Shown: positions 11,401 through 17,480 of the stretch, one piece after another
Layout: each line of letters starts with the position of its first letter
Numbering within the stretch: the first letter of the stretch is position 1
Origin: a virus
Length of the DNA stretch: 59,056 bases
Virus record (IMG/VR): IMGVR_UViG_3300043395_003306
Span: 1-59,056 of that record
Strand: one strand, 5' to 3'
Translations under genes and position numbers: made by a program
Notes under the pieces: generated by a model
The model's database searches: none
The model's input: the letters and a program-made list of their open reading frames with translations, nothing else
Told to the model about the DNA's origin: nothing

Positions 11401-11682
11401 CTTTGGAATGCGTGCAACCGTTACGGTGTCTTCGTCTAGCTTCTTGCCCGACGCAATATCAACAAGACGCAACGTGGCGCGCACAGGAACAGCCCAAGTG
11501 CCTCCTTCTACGCGCTTCTGGTACTGCGACTGAATGTCATCAAGATGCAGGTTGTCCTGCACCTCAATCCCTACCAGCTCAAGGCGCTTCTTTGTTCCCG
11601 CCATGGGGAACTGGCTGCTAATCGCAGCAACAGCGCGAGTTTTGATCTCGTTAAACGCGGCTTCTGGGTTCAGGTCGGGCAT
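5479..11682 (-). CDS. fused beta-beta' subunit DNA-directed RNA polymerase (2067 aa)
   Basis: One uninterrupted chain carries both large subunits of a bacterial-type RNA polymerase. Beta part, about residues 1-990: protrusion motif YIVDGHERQHDS, Rif-region EQTNPLQFLSGHLRTT (344-359), FEDS (639-642), GDKLTGRYGNKG (776-787, with the two lysines matching E. coli K1065 and K1073), PSRMNIGQLLE, and LKLHHQVDKKM (891-901). Beta' part, about 1035-2067: LPVLPPTMRPL, LSGRSTIITAP, catalytic NADHDGD (1380-1386, three Asp kept), trigger-loop MHGARKG (1664-1670), second zinc site Cys1702, 1764, 1771 and 1774, and GHSLGEPVTQLAMKTFHTGG. The N-terminal zinc domain of beta' is absent. No sigma, alpha or omega gene is visible here. 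No clear Shine-Dalgarno site precedes the ATG. The stop overlaps the spike-like gene (ATGA). Confidence 0.95.
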   Translation of the reverse strand: MPDLNPEAAFNEIKTRAVAAISSQFPMAGTKKRLELVGIEVQDNLHLDDIQSQYQKRVEGGTWAVPVRATLRLVDIASGKKLDEDTVTVARIPKITRRYSYIVDGHERQHDSVFLLKPGVYHRVADNGEIEARWAFQGKKGFDLNIDRSTGRVTMAIGTSTVPVYSVLKSLNMSDADIEKAFGKTVFEVNKARAKPEDLLKIPKTFAKTAEEKKKAASMSVADASAYVAKLFSDMKTTRPDGDQHNTLGLEFGHVTAPALLASSKRILDISRAHAEPDDRQTLAAKDITSTADFVERFITRNQRDATRKITAVIDRASKLSEIPARDLYTGTIGNTFRAGQLPEQTNPLQFLSGHLRTTILGADFGGIKGGETIKTEDKLINASHLGFLDPVQTPESDATGISLHLPIGARKKGKVLVTRVWDVKKGSFVDATPGTLEQAVVAYPDQVSWKNGKPVPNSNMVTVFDSDRRTAQKPWSEVQYVLPSSKGLFSFAANLVPFLSTNSGNRAMFAAKQMEQAISLKDREAPLVQTKTDSNYTFDQLVGTFGSHAAPVAGTVTKVDESHIHIKADDGKVRKVALYDHFPLNGGKTMLHSDPLVKAGDKVKQGQVVADSNYTRDGSLALGTNMRVGYMTYHGRTFEDSIVVSESAAKKLTSTHLHEMSVELFSGMQTDKKRWISYSSPDKATAQRVNKLGDDGVIKQGQRVEHGDVLIAVVAPARVDPRDEARTIARSLATPYDTRGSVFWEHDYPGVVAKVVRAGKSVKVFVRTEEPSTVGDKLTGRYGNKGIIGTILPDHEMPHDKDGKPVDVILGPAGVPSRMNIGQLLETAASKIARKTGKPYVVDNFQPGVDYTQKVMDELKQHKLSDTEELFDPKTKRSLGQILTGDQYLLKLHHQVDKKMTARSHGGAYDSNGEPPGGSGIPGGGQTLDQLTTYALLAHGATNILREAQTWKSDQSQSDVWVALQQNRPLPDPKPNKSMGKFINYMRAMGMHMEKKGDKYVLQPLTDAQTLKFSTGKLAAPSKLTTIKGDLKQVTARTIEDKGGLFDKKLTGGLQGNFWTHLDLNHRLPNPVFERAIQSLTGIDEKAYEKLISHEGHQGGKLGTEVIVDALKNIDVDKELKDLNSQIGKLKGAPLDRAYRRIRYLQALKKTGIKPVDAYTMQHLPVLPPTMRPLMVNPDGSQTVDDLNLLYQNVGILNESLRKNVAEGVGKAAQQRQVADLYDAVKSLRVGGLDIQQKSSKARHYRGLMELMEGTKGSYFQSSVVYRRQDLSGRSTIITAPELGLDEAGIPLPIAFEMYKPFVVKELHARHNYLPHEAKKMVDEKHPFAVEVLHRVVADRPVLLKRDPSLHKFSILAFTPRITEGKAIGLHPLVTSGFNADHDGDTMALYVPLGNEAVNDAKKMMPSNNLFSPTSGQIMPMPEKDLLIGLFQATKWGEPAKVKIGSAEEAYKLWNDGKIHEDQTFTFHGRETTVGRAIIAHFLPPDMQNDEKLLHDKNYRFDKGTLQNLLTRVAKEHKQDYARVVKSLQDFSVKAAYFNGSSFSLNDFHDAIKLRDSILGKYEDEEKKIRSSKISQAEKDQKIVQLYAGALDEIKKKGEAAYGTSKNKMYEWVAAKARGNWEQFRQMTFGPILVADAKNRPVALPITKSYAEGLTTSQYWTSMHGARKGAIDRAAGTAEPGALSKVIINTVIDHQITAEDCHTTKGSALSIDDRDVHDRYLAQPVHVTGGKDVPAGTLLTSQVIQQLRVAKIPQVIVRSPLHCQMQKGICAKCYGLNENGHTYSVGTNVGVIAGHSLGEPVTQLAMKTFHTGGAVSSQKGGDYTADAFERVKQIFKVPATLPGSATIAAVSGKVTKVEQDKARGGYNVFVNDKAHRILADRHILETVKPGLEVKAGDPLSHGPINPHELLEATKNIHAVRGYLTNEALSAYGNSGVKLRRRNVETVVKAMTNVARVEHAPDHPEYLRGQLIALDHVENLNREAKKQGLAPIEHVPVLKSMEQVPLTHSEDFLARANYRRLKDTFTEAASQAWTSDIHGSNVAGLAHGAEFGLRKPQALIPAGVTHK

Positions 11683-11688
11683 AGCGAA

Positions 11689-11694
11689 ATCATA
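11689..11694 (-). promoter_or_regulatory. possible -10 element for the RNA polymerase gene
   Basis: On the minus strand TATGAT lies six bases before the ATG of the fused RNA polymerase gene. No good -35 hexamer sits 16-18 bases further up and no Shine-Dalgarno sequence precedes the ATG. If it is a real -10 box, transcription would begin at or next to the start codon and the message would be leaderless. The same hexamer also occurs upstream of the leftward gene starting at 16958. Confidence 0.3.
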
Positions 11695-11759
11695 ACCTAT
11701 TGAGGGTCATAAGATAACTGCACTCGACACGAAGTCGTAGATGCAGACAAAGGACAACC

Positions 11760-11882
11760 ATGGAAGACCAAGACGAGCGCACTGAGCAGGTTGAAAATGA
11801 CGACTCCTCCTACGAGGATAGCAGTAGCAGTTTTGCAGACCAGTGCGACGACGCGGTGTTCGGATGGGGAGAGGACGAATAA
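11760..11882 (+). CDS. small acidic protein (40 aa)
   Basis: The ATG at 11760 has AAGGA nearby upstream, and the 40 codons end in TAA directly before the next ATG. The product is strongly acidic and Ser-rich (DDSSYEDSSSSFADQ), with a single Cys and a terminal FGWGEDE. It is too short for a family assignment. Small acidic phage proteins often bind host nucleic-acid-binding proteins as DNA mimics, but here that is only a thought. It is the first of four rightward genes set against the leftward virion block. Confidence 0.5.
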   Translation: MEDQDERTEQVENDDSSYEDSSSSFADQCDDAVFGWGEDE

Positions 11883-11975
11883 ATGCTAAGTCTTTTCTTT
11901 TTCTCGTTTCTTGTGGGGTTCTTCCAATTCTACGTTGACACAATTCCGCAATTGATGGACTCGCGCGCGTGGTAA
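11883..11975 (+). CDS. small hydrophobic peptide, probable single membrane segment (30 aa)
   Basis: The ATG directly follows the stop of the acidic peptide gene (TAAATG), with GAGAGGA within that gene as a ribosome site. The 30-residue product begins MLSLFFFSFLVGFFQFYV, a membrane segment rich in Phe, then a short polar tail. Its tight coupling to the preceding gene favours a real gene. Possible roles include a membrane-targeted small inhibitor or holin-like peptide. None can be shown from sequence. Confidence 0.45.
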   Translation: MLSLFFFSFLVGFFQFYVDTIPQLMDSRAW

Positions 11976-11978
11976 GAA

Positions 11979-12023
11979 GAAGCCCGCTTGCCCGCCTAAT
12001 GAAAGAGGGGACAGGCGGGCTTC
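11979..12023 (+). repeat. hairpin around the start of the Cys-rich gene
   Basis: GAAGCCCGC (11979-11987) is the exact reverse complement of GCGGGCTTC (12015-12023). The 27-base loop contains the candidate start codon ATG 11999. No T-run follows, so it is not a typical terminator. It could affect translation of the downstream gene. Confidence 0.4.
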
Positions 12024-12283
12024 GCCCCGCAGCAGAAATTCCCGACTCGGAAGCGGGAGCGACTGAGGCGACGAAGCTTGCATTTTGTCCCTCTTTATTT
12101 GAAGCAACAGACCGAGGTCTCTGCGGGTTTGTTGCATGCGGAGAGTGCCAGTATGCCCCGGAAGGGCGAGGGTGGCTCTGCGCAACTTGCTCGTGTGAAG
12201 AATCCGTTTTGCCTTACTACACCGAAGGAGCATGCACAAAATGCCAGGGATGGAGCATAGTGCTGAGCCTGTGGAAGAAGTAG
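11999..12283 (+). CDS. Cys-rich zinc-binding-type protein (94 aa, start uncertain)
   Basis: The frame runs from GTG 11969 or ATG 11999 to TAG 12281-12283. I prefer ATG 11999, but neither start has a clear ribosome site and ATG 11999 sits in a hairpin loop. The C-terminal half holds closely spaced cysteines (CGFVACGEC, LCATCSC, ACTKC), suggesting one or two zinc-binding knuckles. No enzyme motif is seen. The end overlaps the next gene by 43 bases. It belongs to a rightward island of small genes between the RNA polymerase and portal genes. Function is unknown. Confidence 0.5.
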   Translation: MKEGTGGLRPAAEIPDSEAGATEATKLAFCPSLFEATDRGLCGFVACGECQYAPEGRGWLCATCSCEESVLPYYTEGACTKCQGWSIVLSLWKK

Positions 12284-12705
12284 ATTACCGGTGCGATTGG
12301 TGTGCCACCGCAATCTACACGGGCGATGAGGCCTATAACATTGCCGCTTTTAGTATGGGTATCGGGCACCGAACGGGTAACCTATGCCTAGAAGAAGACT
12401 ACTTTGCGGACGGGGGACACGAGGTGCTCGTCCACAAGTGGTGCTTCCGCGCCGCAGTTAGTTCTAGTCTGCTTGATCACGCATCTAAGCTAAACAACAG
12501 CTGCGCTTGGTGCGACTCGTTGTTTCGCCACAACAACCGAGTAGTTGTTGTGTCGCCGCATCAAGTTCGTATTAGCAAACGGCACGGCGGCGTGTTTCTT
12601 GCCCCATTTCAGTTTCCCCACGGAGATATTGAACGCGTGTTTCACGAAGACTGTTTCGTGCCGCACGCGGAGGGCTTTGCGCACCGCCTTTGGTCTGCCG
12701 CCTAA
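12241..12705 (+). CDS. tandem CxxC...HxxC zinc-module protein (154 aa)
   Basis: ATG 12241 is chosen because AAGGAG (12225-12230) lies ten bases upstream. An ATG at 12232 is too close to that site. The protein contains two modules with the same spacing: C18-x2-C21 then H65-x2-C68 (HKWC), and C88-x2-C91 then H135-x2-C138 (HEDC). The distance from the second Cys to the His is 44 residues in both. This looks like a duplicated zinc-binding fold, perhaps treble-clef-like. Its stop codon overlaps, on the opposite strand, the stop codon of the portal gene. Function is unknown. Confidence 0.65.
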   Translation: MPGMEHSAEPVEEVDYRCDWCATAIYTGDEAYNIAAFSMGIGHRTGNLCLEEDYFADGGHEVLVHKWCFRAAVSSSLLDHASKLNNSCAWCDSLFRHNNRVVVVSPHQVRISKRHGGVFLAPFQFPHGDIERVFHEDCFVPHAEGFAHRLWSAA

Positions 12706-14858
12706 CCAACCTGACGACCCAGTGCCCGCTGAGAACCGCCAGCGGGCACTGGGGCCTTCAGGGCATTCATCGGGTTTACTTGCGACCCCGACTCTTCATT
12801 CATTAGCTGGATGACTAGCTGATACAGCGCAGGGTTCTCGGTGCGCATCTTCATTAGCTCTTGCTGCTTTTGCGCCTCGCCCTGCTCATCGCCAACAGTG
12901 TCAAGGTAGGCCTTAGCACGACGGGCAACGTAACGAAGATCTACGCCGCCTTGTCCAACTGTAAGCGGGGATGACATACCTGCCATAGGTACCGGCAAGT
13001 TTCCGCCCGGAGACCCCGCGTTTTCGTCGTATGCGGTCGCACCCTGCGGCATTCCTGGGGTTTGCTGGGCCTGTTCCGGCGGCTGCTCTTGTTCTTGCGG
13101 TGCAGCCTGTTCTTGGGCAGGCGCTTGCTGCTCTTGCCCCTGTACGGCCGCATTCTGCTGCGCCGCTTCCGGTGTCTGTGCATTTGGTGCACGCTGCGCG
13201 GGAGTAAGAGGAGACTGCGGTTGTCCGCCTTGAGCCGCCGCCTGCTCCGCAGCTTGCTGCTGCTGCACTGCCGCCATTTGCTGCTGCTGCTCCATCTGAG
13301 CTTGCCCCTGAAGGGCCTGGGCCTTGATTGAGTAGCGCGAGGAGCGTAGCTGCGCCTCTCCTTGAATATCTGCGGTAGCCGTCTGCATACGCCGTTGCAC
13401 GTCGAGCTGAATCTTCATCTCCTCGTGCATGCGCTTGACCTCTAGCGCCGTGTCCTCGCCCAGCTCCTCGTGCAGACGCTTGTCGGAAATCTTGAGCGCC
13501 TGATTTAGCTGTAGGTAGAACATAGACCGCTGTAGGTCGTCCGCCATCTTGAAGCGGTCAAAGCGAGAGCTGACCTTGGGCCACCGCATAAAGGCAGCAA
13601 TACCGCCAAAGATGAAGTCATTCACCATGCGGTGCCGCGCACGATTGTACCCCATGAACATGTTCTCTAGGGCGCGCAAAGATGTATTACTTCCGCTCCA
13701 CGAAAGGCCACCAAATACGAACTCGATAGGAATACCGGCACCCACCAGCATTTGCTCCGCGACTAGACGGAACTCCTGGTGCAGCATTAGCGCACGGGCG
13801 TCTCCGCCAAACTGCTGCAACCCGATGTTTACCGGCAGGATGGGGATGTAGTTGTTGTCACGCTTCCAGATAGAGAGTTCGGTCTCAATCTTGGACTTCC
13901 AGTTTGTAAGATTGTACGAACCGTAAGGTTGATCATTACCGCCGGTTGACGGACCAGGGAAGATCATGCGAAGGGGCACAATGTGCTCCATCGCAATACT
14001 CTCTTGTGCTTTCTTTAGCGTCTGAAGGTAGAAGGCGTCCTTGAGGAGCGGGTAGATAAGGGGGGATCCCCAGCCCTGATCCTTCTGCGCCAGCGTAGGA
14101 CGCTTGAGGTGGAAGAAGTTATCTGGACTAAAGCGGAGAGACTTACCCTTACGCGCGGCCTCAAGAAACTCTAGGGGCAGGCGTTCGACCGTCTCCGGAT
14201 CGCCCATCGTAATATCGTTAAGAACTGCGCGAGACAATTTGTAATAGTAGCGCGTAAGGCCTGTAACTTCGTTGTGCTTTATCTGGATGTTTTCTGGGTT
14301 CCAGCGCACTAAACGAATGTCACGTACAGAACGAATGTATACATCTCGCTCTTCTGCATAGTCTGCCTTGCGGCAGCTTGGGCAGCTAAGATGAAAACGG
14401 TTGTTCTTCCATCGATATAGCGAGCGATTTGCGTCCGCACGGTAGCGTTCCTTGCAGTGCCGACACGCAAGGTACTTCACAAATGGGTAGTAAACCGAGA
14501 CAAACGCGTTTCCGTACGCGAAGTAGTCTAGCCCGGCTTCTACTTGGAACTGCCGGAGATTAAGCTGCTCCTCTAGATCCTGATACAGCCTCCGCTTACC
14601 GGGGTCGTCTGTGTCAAAGATAATAGGAGTAACGGGGTACTCCGCCATCTTTGTACATGCGACGTTGATAATTGGGTTTGACAGGAAGTAGTAACGACAC
14701 CAATTTAAAAGCTGGTGTACGTTGTCGGGTAAGAACTGCTGCGCAACATCAAAGAATGGCGACGGGTAGCGAACACCAAAGCTACGCTGCCCGCTACTTT
14801 GAAGATTTCGGGTGTTAAACCGGTCCCCAGAATCTACCGATGCACTAAAGAAGTTCAT
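12702..14858 (-). CDS. portal protein with inserted zinc knuckle (718 aa)
   Basis: Portal proteins form the dodecameric ring at the capsid vertex through which DNA passes. The support here is overall layout: an N-terminal wing region, AYGNAFVSVYYPF (114-126) typical of portals, basic strand-rich core with VRDIRLVRWNPENI, a SIAMEHIVPLRMIFPGPS helix, GAGIPIEFVFGGLSWSGSN in the stem region, and a helical crown. Residues 132-162 add Cys132, Cys135, Cys159 and Cys162, a zinc-knuckle insertion unusual for portals. Residues about 520-650 are Gln/Ala/Pro-rich and probably disordered. The ATG overlaps the TGA of the gene upstream (ATGA). Portal identity is by pattern, not by database search. Confidence 0.75.
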   Translation of the reverse strand: MNFFSASVDSGDRFNTRNLQSSGQRSFGVRYPSPFFDVAQQFLPDNVHQLLNWCRYYFLSNPIINVACTKMAEYPVTPIIFDTDDPGKRRLYQDLEEQLNLRQFQVEAGLDYFAYGNAFVSVYYPFVKYLACRHCKERYRADANRSLYRWKNNRFHLSCPSCRKADYAEERDVYIRSVRDIRLVRWNPENIQIKHNEVTGLTRYYYKLSRAVLNDITMGDPETVERLPLEFLEAARKGKSLRFSPDNFFHLKRPTLAQKDQGWGSPLIYPLLKDAFYLQTLKKAQESIAMEHIVPLRMIFPGPSTGGNDQPYGSYNLTNWKSKIETELSIWKRDNNYIPILPVNIGLQQFGGDARALMLHQEFRLVAEQMLVGAGIPIEFVFGGLSWSGSNTSLRALENMFMGYNRARHRMVNDFIFGGIAAFMRWPKVSSRFDRFKMADDLQRSMFYLQLNQALKISDKRLHEELGEDTALEVKRMHEEMKIQLDVQRRMQTATADIQGEAQLRSSRYSIKAQALQGQAQMEQQQQMAAVQQQQAAEQAAAQGGQPQSPLTPAQRAPNAQTPEAAQQNAAVQGQEQQAPAQEQAAPQEQEQPPEQAQQTPGMPQGATAYDENAGSPGGNLPVPMAGMSSPLTVGQGGVDLRYVARRAKAYLDTVGDEQGEAQKQQELMKMRTENPALYQLVIQLMNEESGSQVNPMNALKAPVPAGGSQRALGRQVG

Positions 14859-15559
14859 CCGGACACCTGTGCTGGCTGCTCGGTTGGCTTAAAGCCACGA
14901 GCTGCGTCTATCTTACGCCCAAGGAACCTTCCGCCCTCAGAACCAGCAGTATTGAGGATCATTGAGCCGAGTACTCCACCTGCCATGGCTGGCAGCCCGC
15001 CCTTTGCCGCTGCACGAATTGCTCTGGGTGCGCTAGCACCTAAACTGCCCGCAACACCTCCGGCGGCACCTAGTACCCGCTCTGCTCCCCCACGCTCACG
15101 CCCAGTGACCGGGTCTTTTTTCTGTAAATCAGAATAAGCTCCCAGGCCAGTTCCTCCGACAAGCAACGTACGTTGGCCTGGGAGGTGGCGTGCAACGGTA
15201 TTTACGCCTTTACGCCACATGCTTGGTCCTTCGTACTTACCGAAGTTCCCAAGCCAGCCTCCGCGGCGTGCGGCTGCCCGCAGCCCCTTACCGTGGGTAA
15301 TGTCGTCTACGTATTTACCGCCACCTTTAAGGTTTTTATTTGCGTCTTTTAGTTCGTCAGCAAGAAACTCTCGGTTCAAAGGGTGCTCATTAGACGAACC
15401 ACTCCATAATCCCTTCCACGAGTTTTTTGCGGTACTTGGGCGAACCAGGTTTGCCGTTTCCTTAAATGGCGCCGTAAACGCCGGGACAAATCCGCCTTCG
15501 GATGTATTTGCTATTTTCTCTAGTTCGGCAGAAAAAGCCTGAAGCACGGCGGTATTCAT
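14855..15559 (-). CDS. Gly-rich virion-region protein (about 234 aa)
   Basis: The start is either GTG 15562 or ATG 15559. I use the ATG, which overlaps the upstream TGA (TGATG). The N-terminus reads LQAFSAELEKIA. The middle is basic and Gly-rich, and the C-terminal half has hydrophobic Gly/Ala stretches (LLVGGTGLGAYS, GLPAMAGGVLGSMILN) that could cross or disturb a membrane. Encoded directly upstream of the portal gene, it may be an internal head protein or an ejected protein. No homologue is recognised. Confidence 0.6.
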   Translation of the reverse strand: MNTAVLQAFSAELEKIANTSEGGFVPAFTAPFKETANLVRPSTAKNSWKGLWSGSSNEHPLNREFLADELKDANKNLKGGGKYVDDITHGKGLRAAARRGGWLGNFGKYEGPSMWRKGVNTVARHLPGQRTLLVGGTGLGAYSDLQKKDPVTGRERGGAERVLGAAGGVAGSLGASAPRAIRAAAKGGLPAMAGGVLGSMILNTAGSEGGRFLGRKIDAARGFKPTEQPAQVSG

Positions 15560-16353
15560 CACAGCCCCCGCATACCAAGATCTCGCTGGACGCGTCGGTG
15601 GTTTGTATAATCAATAGCCTCAAGCAGTTTTGCTGCGCATACATCGTCTTGGCTGCCAGAAAAAACCTTTGGGTCTTTCTGAAGAGCGGCTAGTCGGACC
15701 TTTACGCCATCTTGAGGATTTTTAAAGAAAACTTGCGTATTCCTACCGCGCCCTCGCGACATAGCCTGTGGGCTAGGCTTGAAGTCTCGCAAGGAATCAG
15801 TATCGAACCTTTCGGTGCACACATCACAAAGGGTGTCACCAAAAAGCATTTCCCCTTCGTGCCCACAATCACGGCACTTGTACCGCTTCATTCCTGCGTA
15901 GTCGTTTGCAAAATCTAAAGGAGCTGGCAGATACCAAACAGCCTGGTTTAATGCTTGCGCCGCAACATACCGAGCAACGGTATCCGAGAACGAGGGTCGC
16001 TGTACTAGCTTGGCAATATGGTCGCGAATGTAGATTGCGTCATCCACAGCCGCCATCATTTCTCCAACAGAGTGCTCCTGCATATTTTCCGCAGTTGCAA
16101 CCCCAAGGACGAGGGCTTGAGTCAAGAAGTGAAACGGCTCCCAGTCCTCAAAGAAAGAGTCTGAGGTAGCAATAACCCCGGTAGCTAGAAGCCGATTTAG
16201 GTTCTTTTTGGCAACAACTACGCCGGAGTGGTCCACCTCAAGAGTTCTCTTAAGAACCTCAGGTGCCCACTTCATCCACTCGTGTCCGTACTTCTTTGTG
16301 CAGTAGAAGAACAGGACAACAGGCGGGGTTTGCTCGTCCGTTAAAAGTCTCAC
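15559..16353 (-). CDS. hypothetical zinc-ribbon protein (264 aa)
   Basis: GTG 16353 overlaps the TGA of the gene upstream (GTGA). The N-terminal 140 residues look helical with a short hydrophobic start (VVLFFYCTKKYG). Residues 160-179 form a zinc ribbon (C160-x2-C163, C176-x2-C179), followed by a basic region (SRGRGRN). The combination may mean nucleic-acid binding. It is the second gene of the leftward virion block. No family is recognised. Confidence 0.6.
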   Translation of the reverse strand: MRLLTDEQTPPVVLFFYCTKKYGHEWMKWAPEVLKRTLEVDHSGVVVAKKNLNRLLATGVIATSDSFFEDWEPFHFLTQALVLGVATAENMQEHSVGEMMAAVDDAIYIRDHIAKLVQRPSFSDTVARYVAAQALNQAVWYLPAPLDFANDYAGMKRYKCRDCGHEGEMLFGDTLCDVCTERFDTDSLRDFKPSPQAMSRGRGRNTQVFFKNPQDGVKVRLAALQKDPKVFSGSQDDVCAAKLLEAIDYTNHRRVQRDLGMRGL

Positions 16354-16958
16354 GAACGGAAGCCCCCGTCATTACGCAGCTGAGACTGCGACGCCATGTT
16401 TGCAATGATAATCTGCGCCTCTGGCGCAAGCTCTCGGAACTTGCCTAGCGGGTCCTTGCGAAACTCCGTAACAAAATCCGAGTCAAATAACTTTTCCATT
16501 TGATCACGTGTTGGGCCCGTTGCAAGGCGACGGAGCTGATCTTCGTTTACGTAGTGACCGCCGTGCGTCCAAGACCAAGACGCTTCCTTTACGCGGTCAA
16601 AAACGCAAAGATGCGGGTCAGGAAGATTTGCACCGTAACGGTGGGTCAGGCCCGCATCTGCGTCAAGACGGTGAATCAGCAGCGCCAACTCATCGGGATC
16701 AATTGCCGACGCAACTTTTGCAAGGCGTCCGTATGCCTCTTGTAGCTCAGGATTAGCCGTGAACTCCTGACGCTGCTTCATGTACGTCGTAAAGTGTTGG
16801 CTAAGTCCCTCGCCACCGTAACGAAAGATCTCTTCCGGAATTGAGGCTCCCTGAGCCTCCGCCAACTTCGTAGCCGCAACGGAAAGATCGTGACGATCAT
16901 ACGAATCTAGATCATGCCAGCGGTGCTTTAGATCGGCGATGAGGTCGAAGGCGTTCAC
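16350..16958 (-). CDS. hypothetical protein, first gene of leftward virion block (202 aa)
   Basis: GTG 16958 is chosen because AAGGAG lies nine bases upstream. The product is mostly helical and charged, without cysteine pairs, membrane segments or recognisable motifs. It begins the leftward run that includes the portal, RNA polymerase and spike-like genes and is divergent from the replication block, with 104 bases between the two starts. Function is unknown. Confidence 0.65.
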   Translation of the reverse strand: MNAFDLIADLKHRWHDLDSYDRHDLSVAATKLAEAQGASIPEEIFRYGGEGLSQHFTTYMKQRQEFTANPELQEAYGRLAKVASAIDPDELALLIHRLDADAGLTHRYGANLPDPHLCVFDRVKEASWSWTHGGHYVNEDQLRRLATGPTRDQMEKLFDSDFVTEFRKDPLGKFRELAPEAQIIIANMASQSQLRNDGGFRS

Positions 16959-17062
16959 GGTGAGGTCTCCTTGCGCTGCTTATCATACTATCCCAGTTCA
17001 AAGAACCGTACGAAGTATAACCACAACGCGGGCATAAGTAGCTGCTACGACGGAGGTAGCTA
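16959..17062. promoter_or_regulatory. divergent intergenic region between virion and replication blocks
   Basis: These 104 bases separate genes that diverge and must hold or lie near promoters for both blocks. A leftward TATGAT (minus strand, near 16982-16987) and a rightward TATAAC (about 17017-17022) resemble -10 boxes, but neither has a convincing -35 at the right distance. The leftward ribosome site AAGGAG and the rightward GGAGG are both clear. No gene is seen here. Confidence 0.4.
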
Positions 17063-17479
17063 TTGGCATCAGACGGGCTGTACGGCCGGAACTTTGGCTC
17101 AGCAGGTACGATTCAAAAACCAGCATGTTACGCAGATGTTTCTAAATACGATGACGGAGACGCAGAGTGCCGGGCGTGTAATTTCCGGGGAACTTGTCGG
17201 TATCAGGTGGAGCAAAAGATCTCAAGGTCTCAAACAGCCTACACCAGTACCGCAAGCCCGGTAATCCGTCCGACGGGCCACGCGACTACAAACACCGCAG
17301 GATCTGTAATTCCTGCGCCAGTTGCAGACCATCAGAGACTTGCCGTTCAAGAAGACGACACATTCATGGGAGCCCTTGCCCATAACAGCTTTCTAAGCGC
17401 GCTTGAGGCAGTAATGCACGAGGCTGTTTACAGCGTGCGTTCTATTCCCAGAAGAAAGTACCCGAACCCTTTCAAGTGA
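17063..17479 (+). CDS. four-cysteine protein, first gene of replication block (138 aa)
   Basis: The start is TTG 17063, the only sensible start after GGAGG. Cys22, Cys36, Cys39 and Cys45 form a C-x13-C-x2-C-x5-C cluster that may bind zinc or an iron-sulfur centre. A Thr/Ser/Pro-rich linker follows, then a helical region. The C-terminus ends RRKYPNPFK, one of five replication-block proteins with a similar terminal peptide. Enzymatic role is unknown. An unusual TTG start at the head of the block may limit its expression. Confidence 0.6.
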   Translation: MASDGLYGRNFGSAGTIQKPACYADVSKYDDGDAECRACNFRGTCRYQVEQKISRSQTAYTSTASPVIRPTGHATTNTAGSVIPAPVADHQRLAVQEDDTFMGALAHNSFLSALEAVMHEAVYSVRSIPRRKYPNPFK

Positions 17480-17480
17480 G

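Noticed and set aside
5479-11682. Single-chain YonO/crAss-type polymerase
   Set aside because: Those are far diverged and lack most beta and beta' motifs, while here both full motif sets are present in bacterial order.
11979-12023. Terminator in the small-gene island
   Set aside because: The stem is real but no T-run follows and it encloses a start codon; an expression-control hairpin is more likely.
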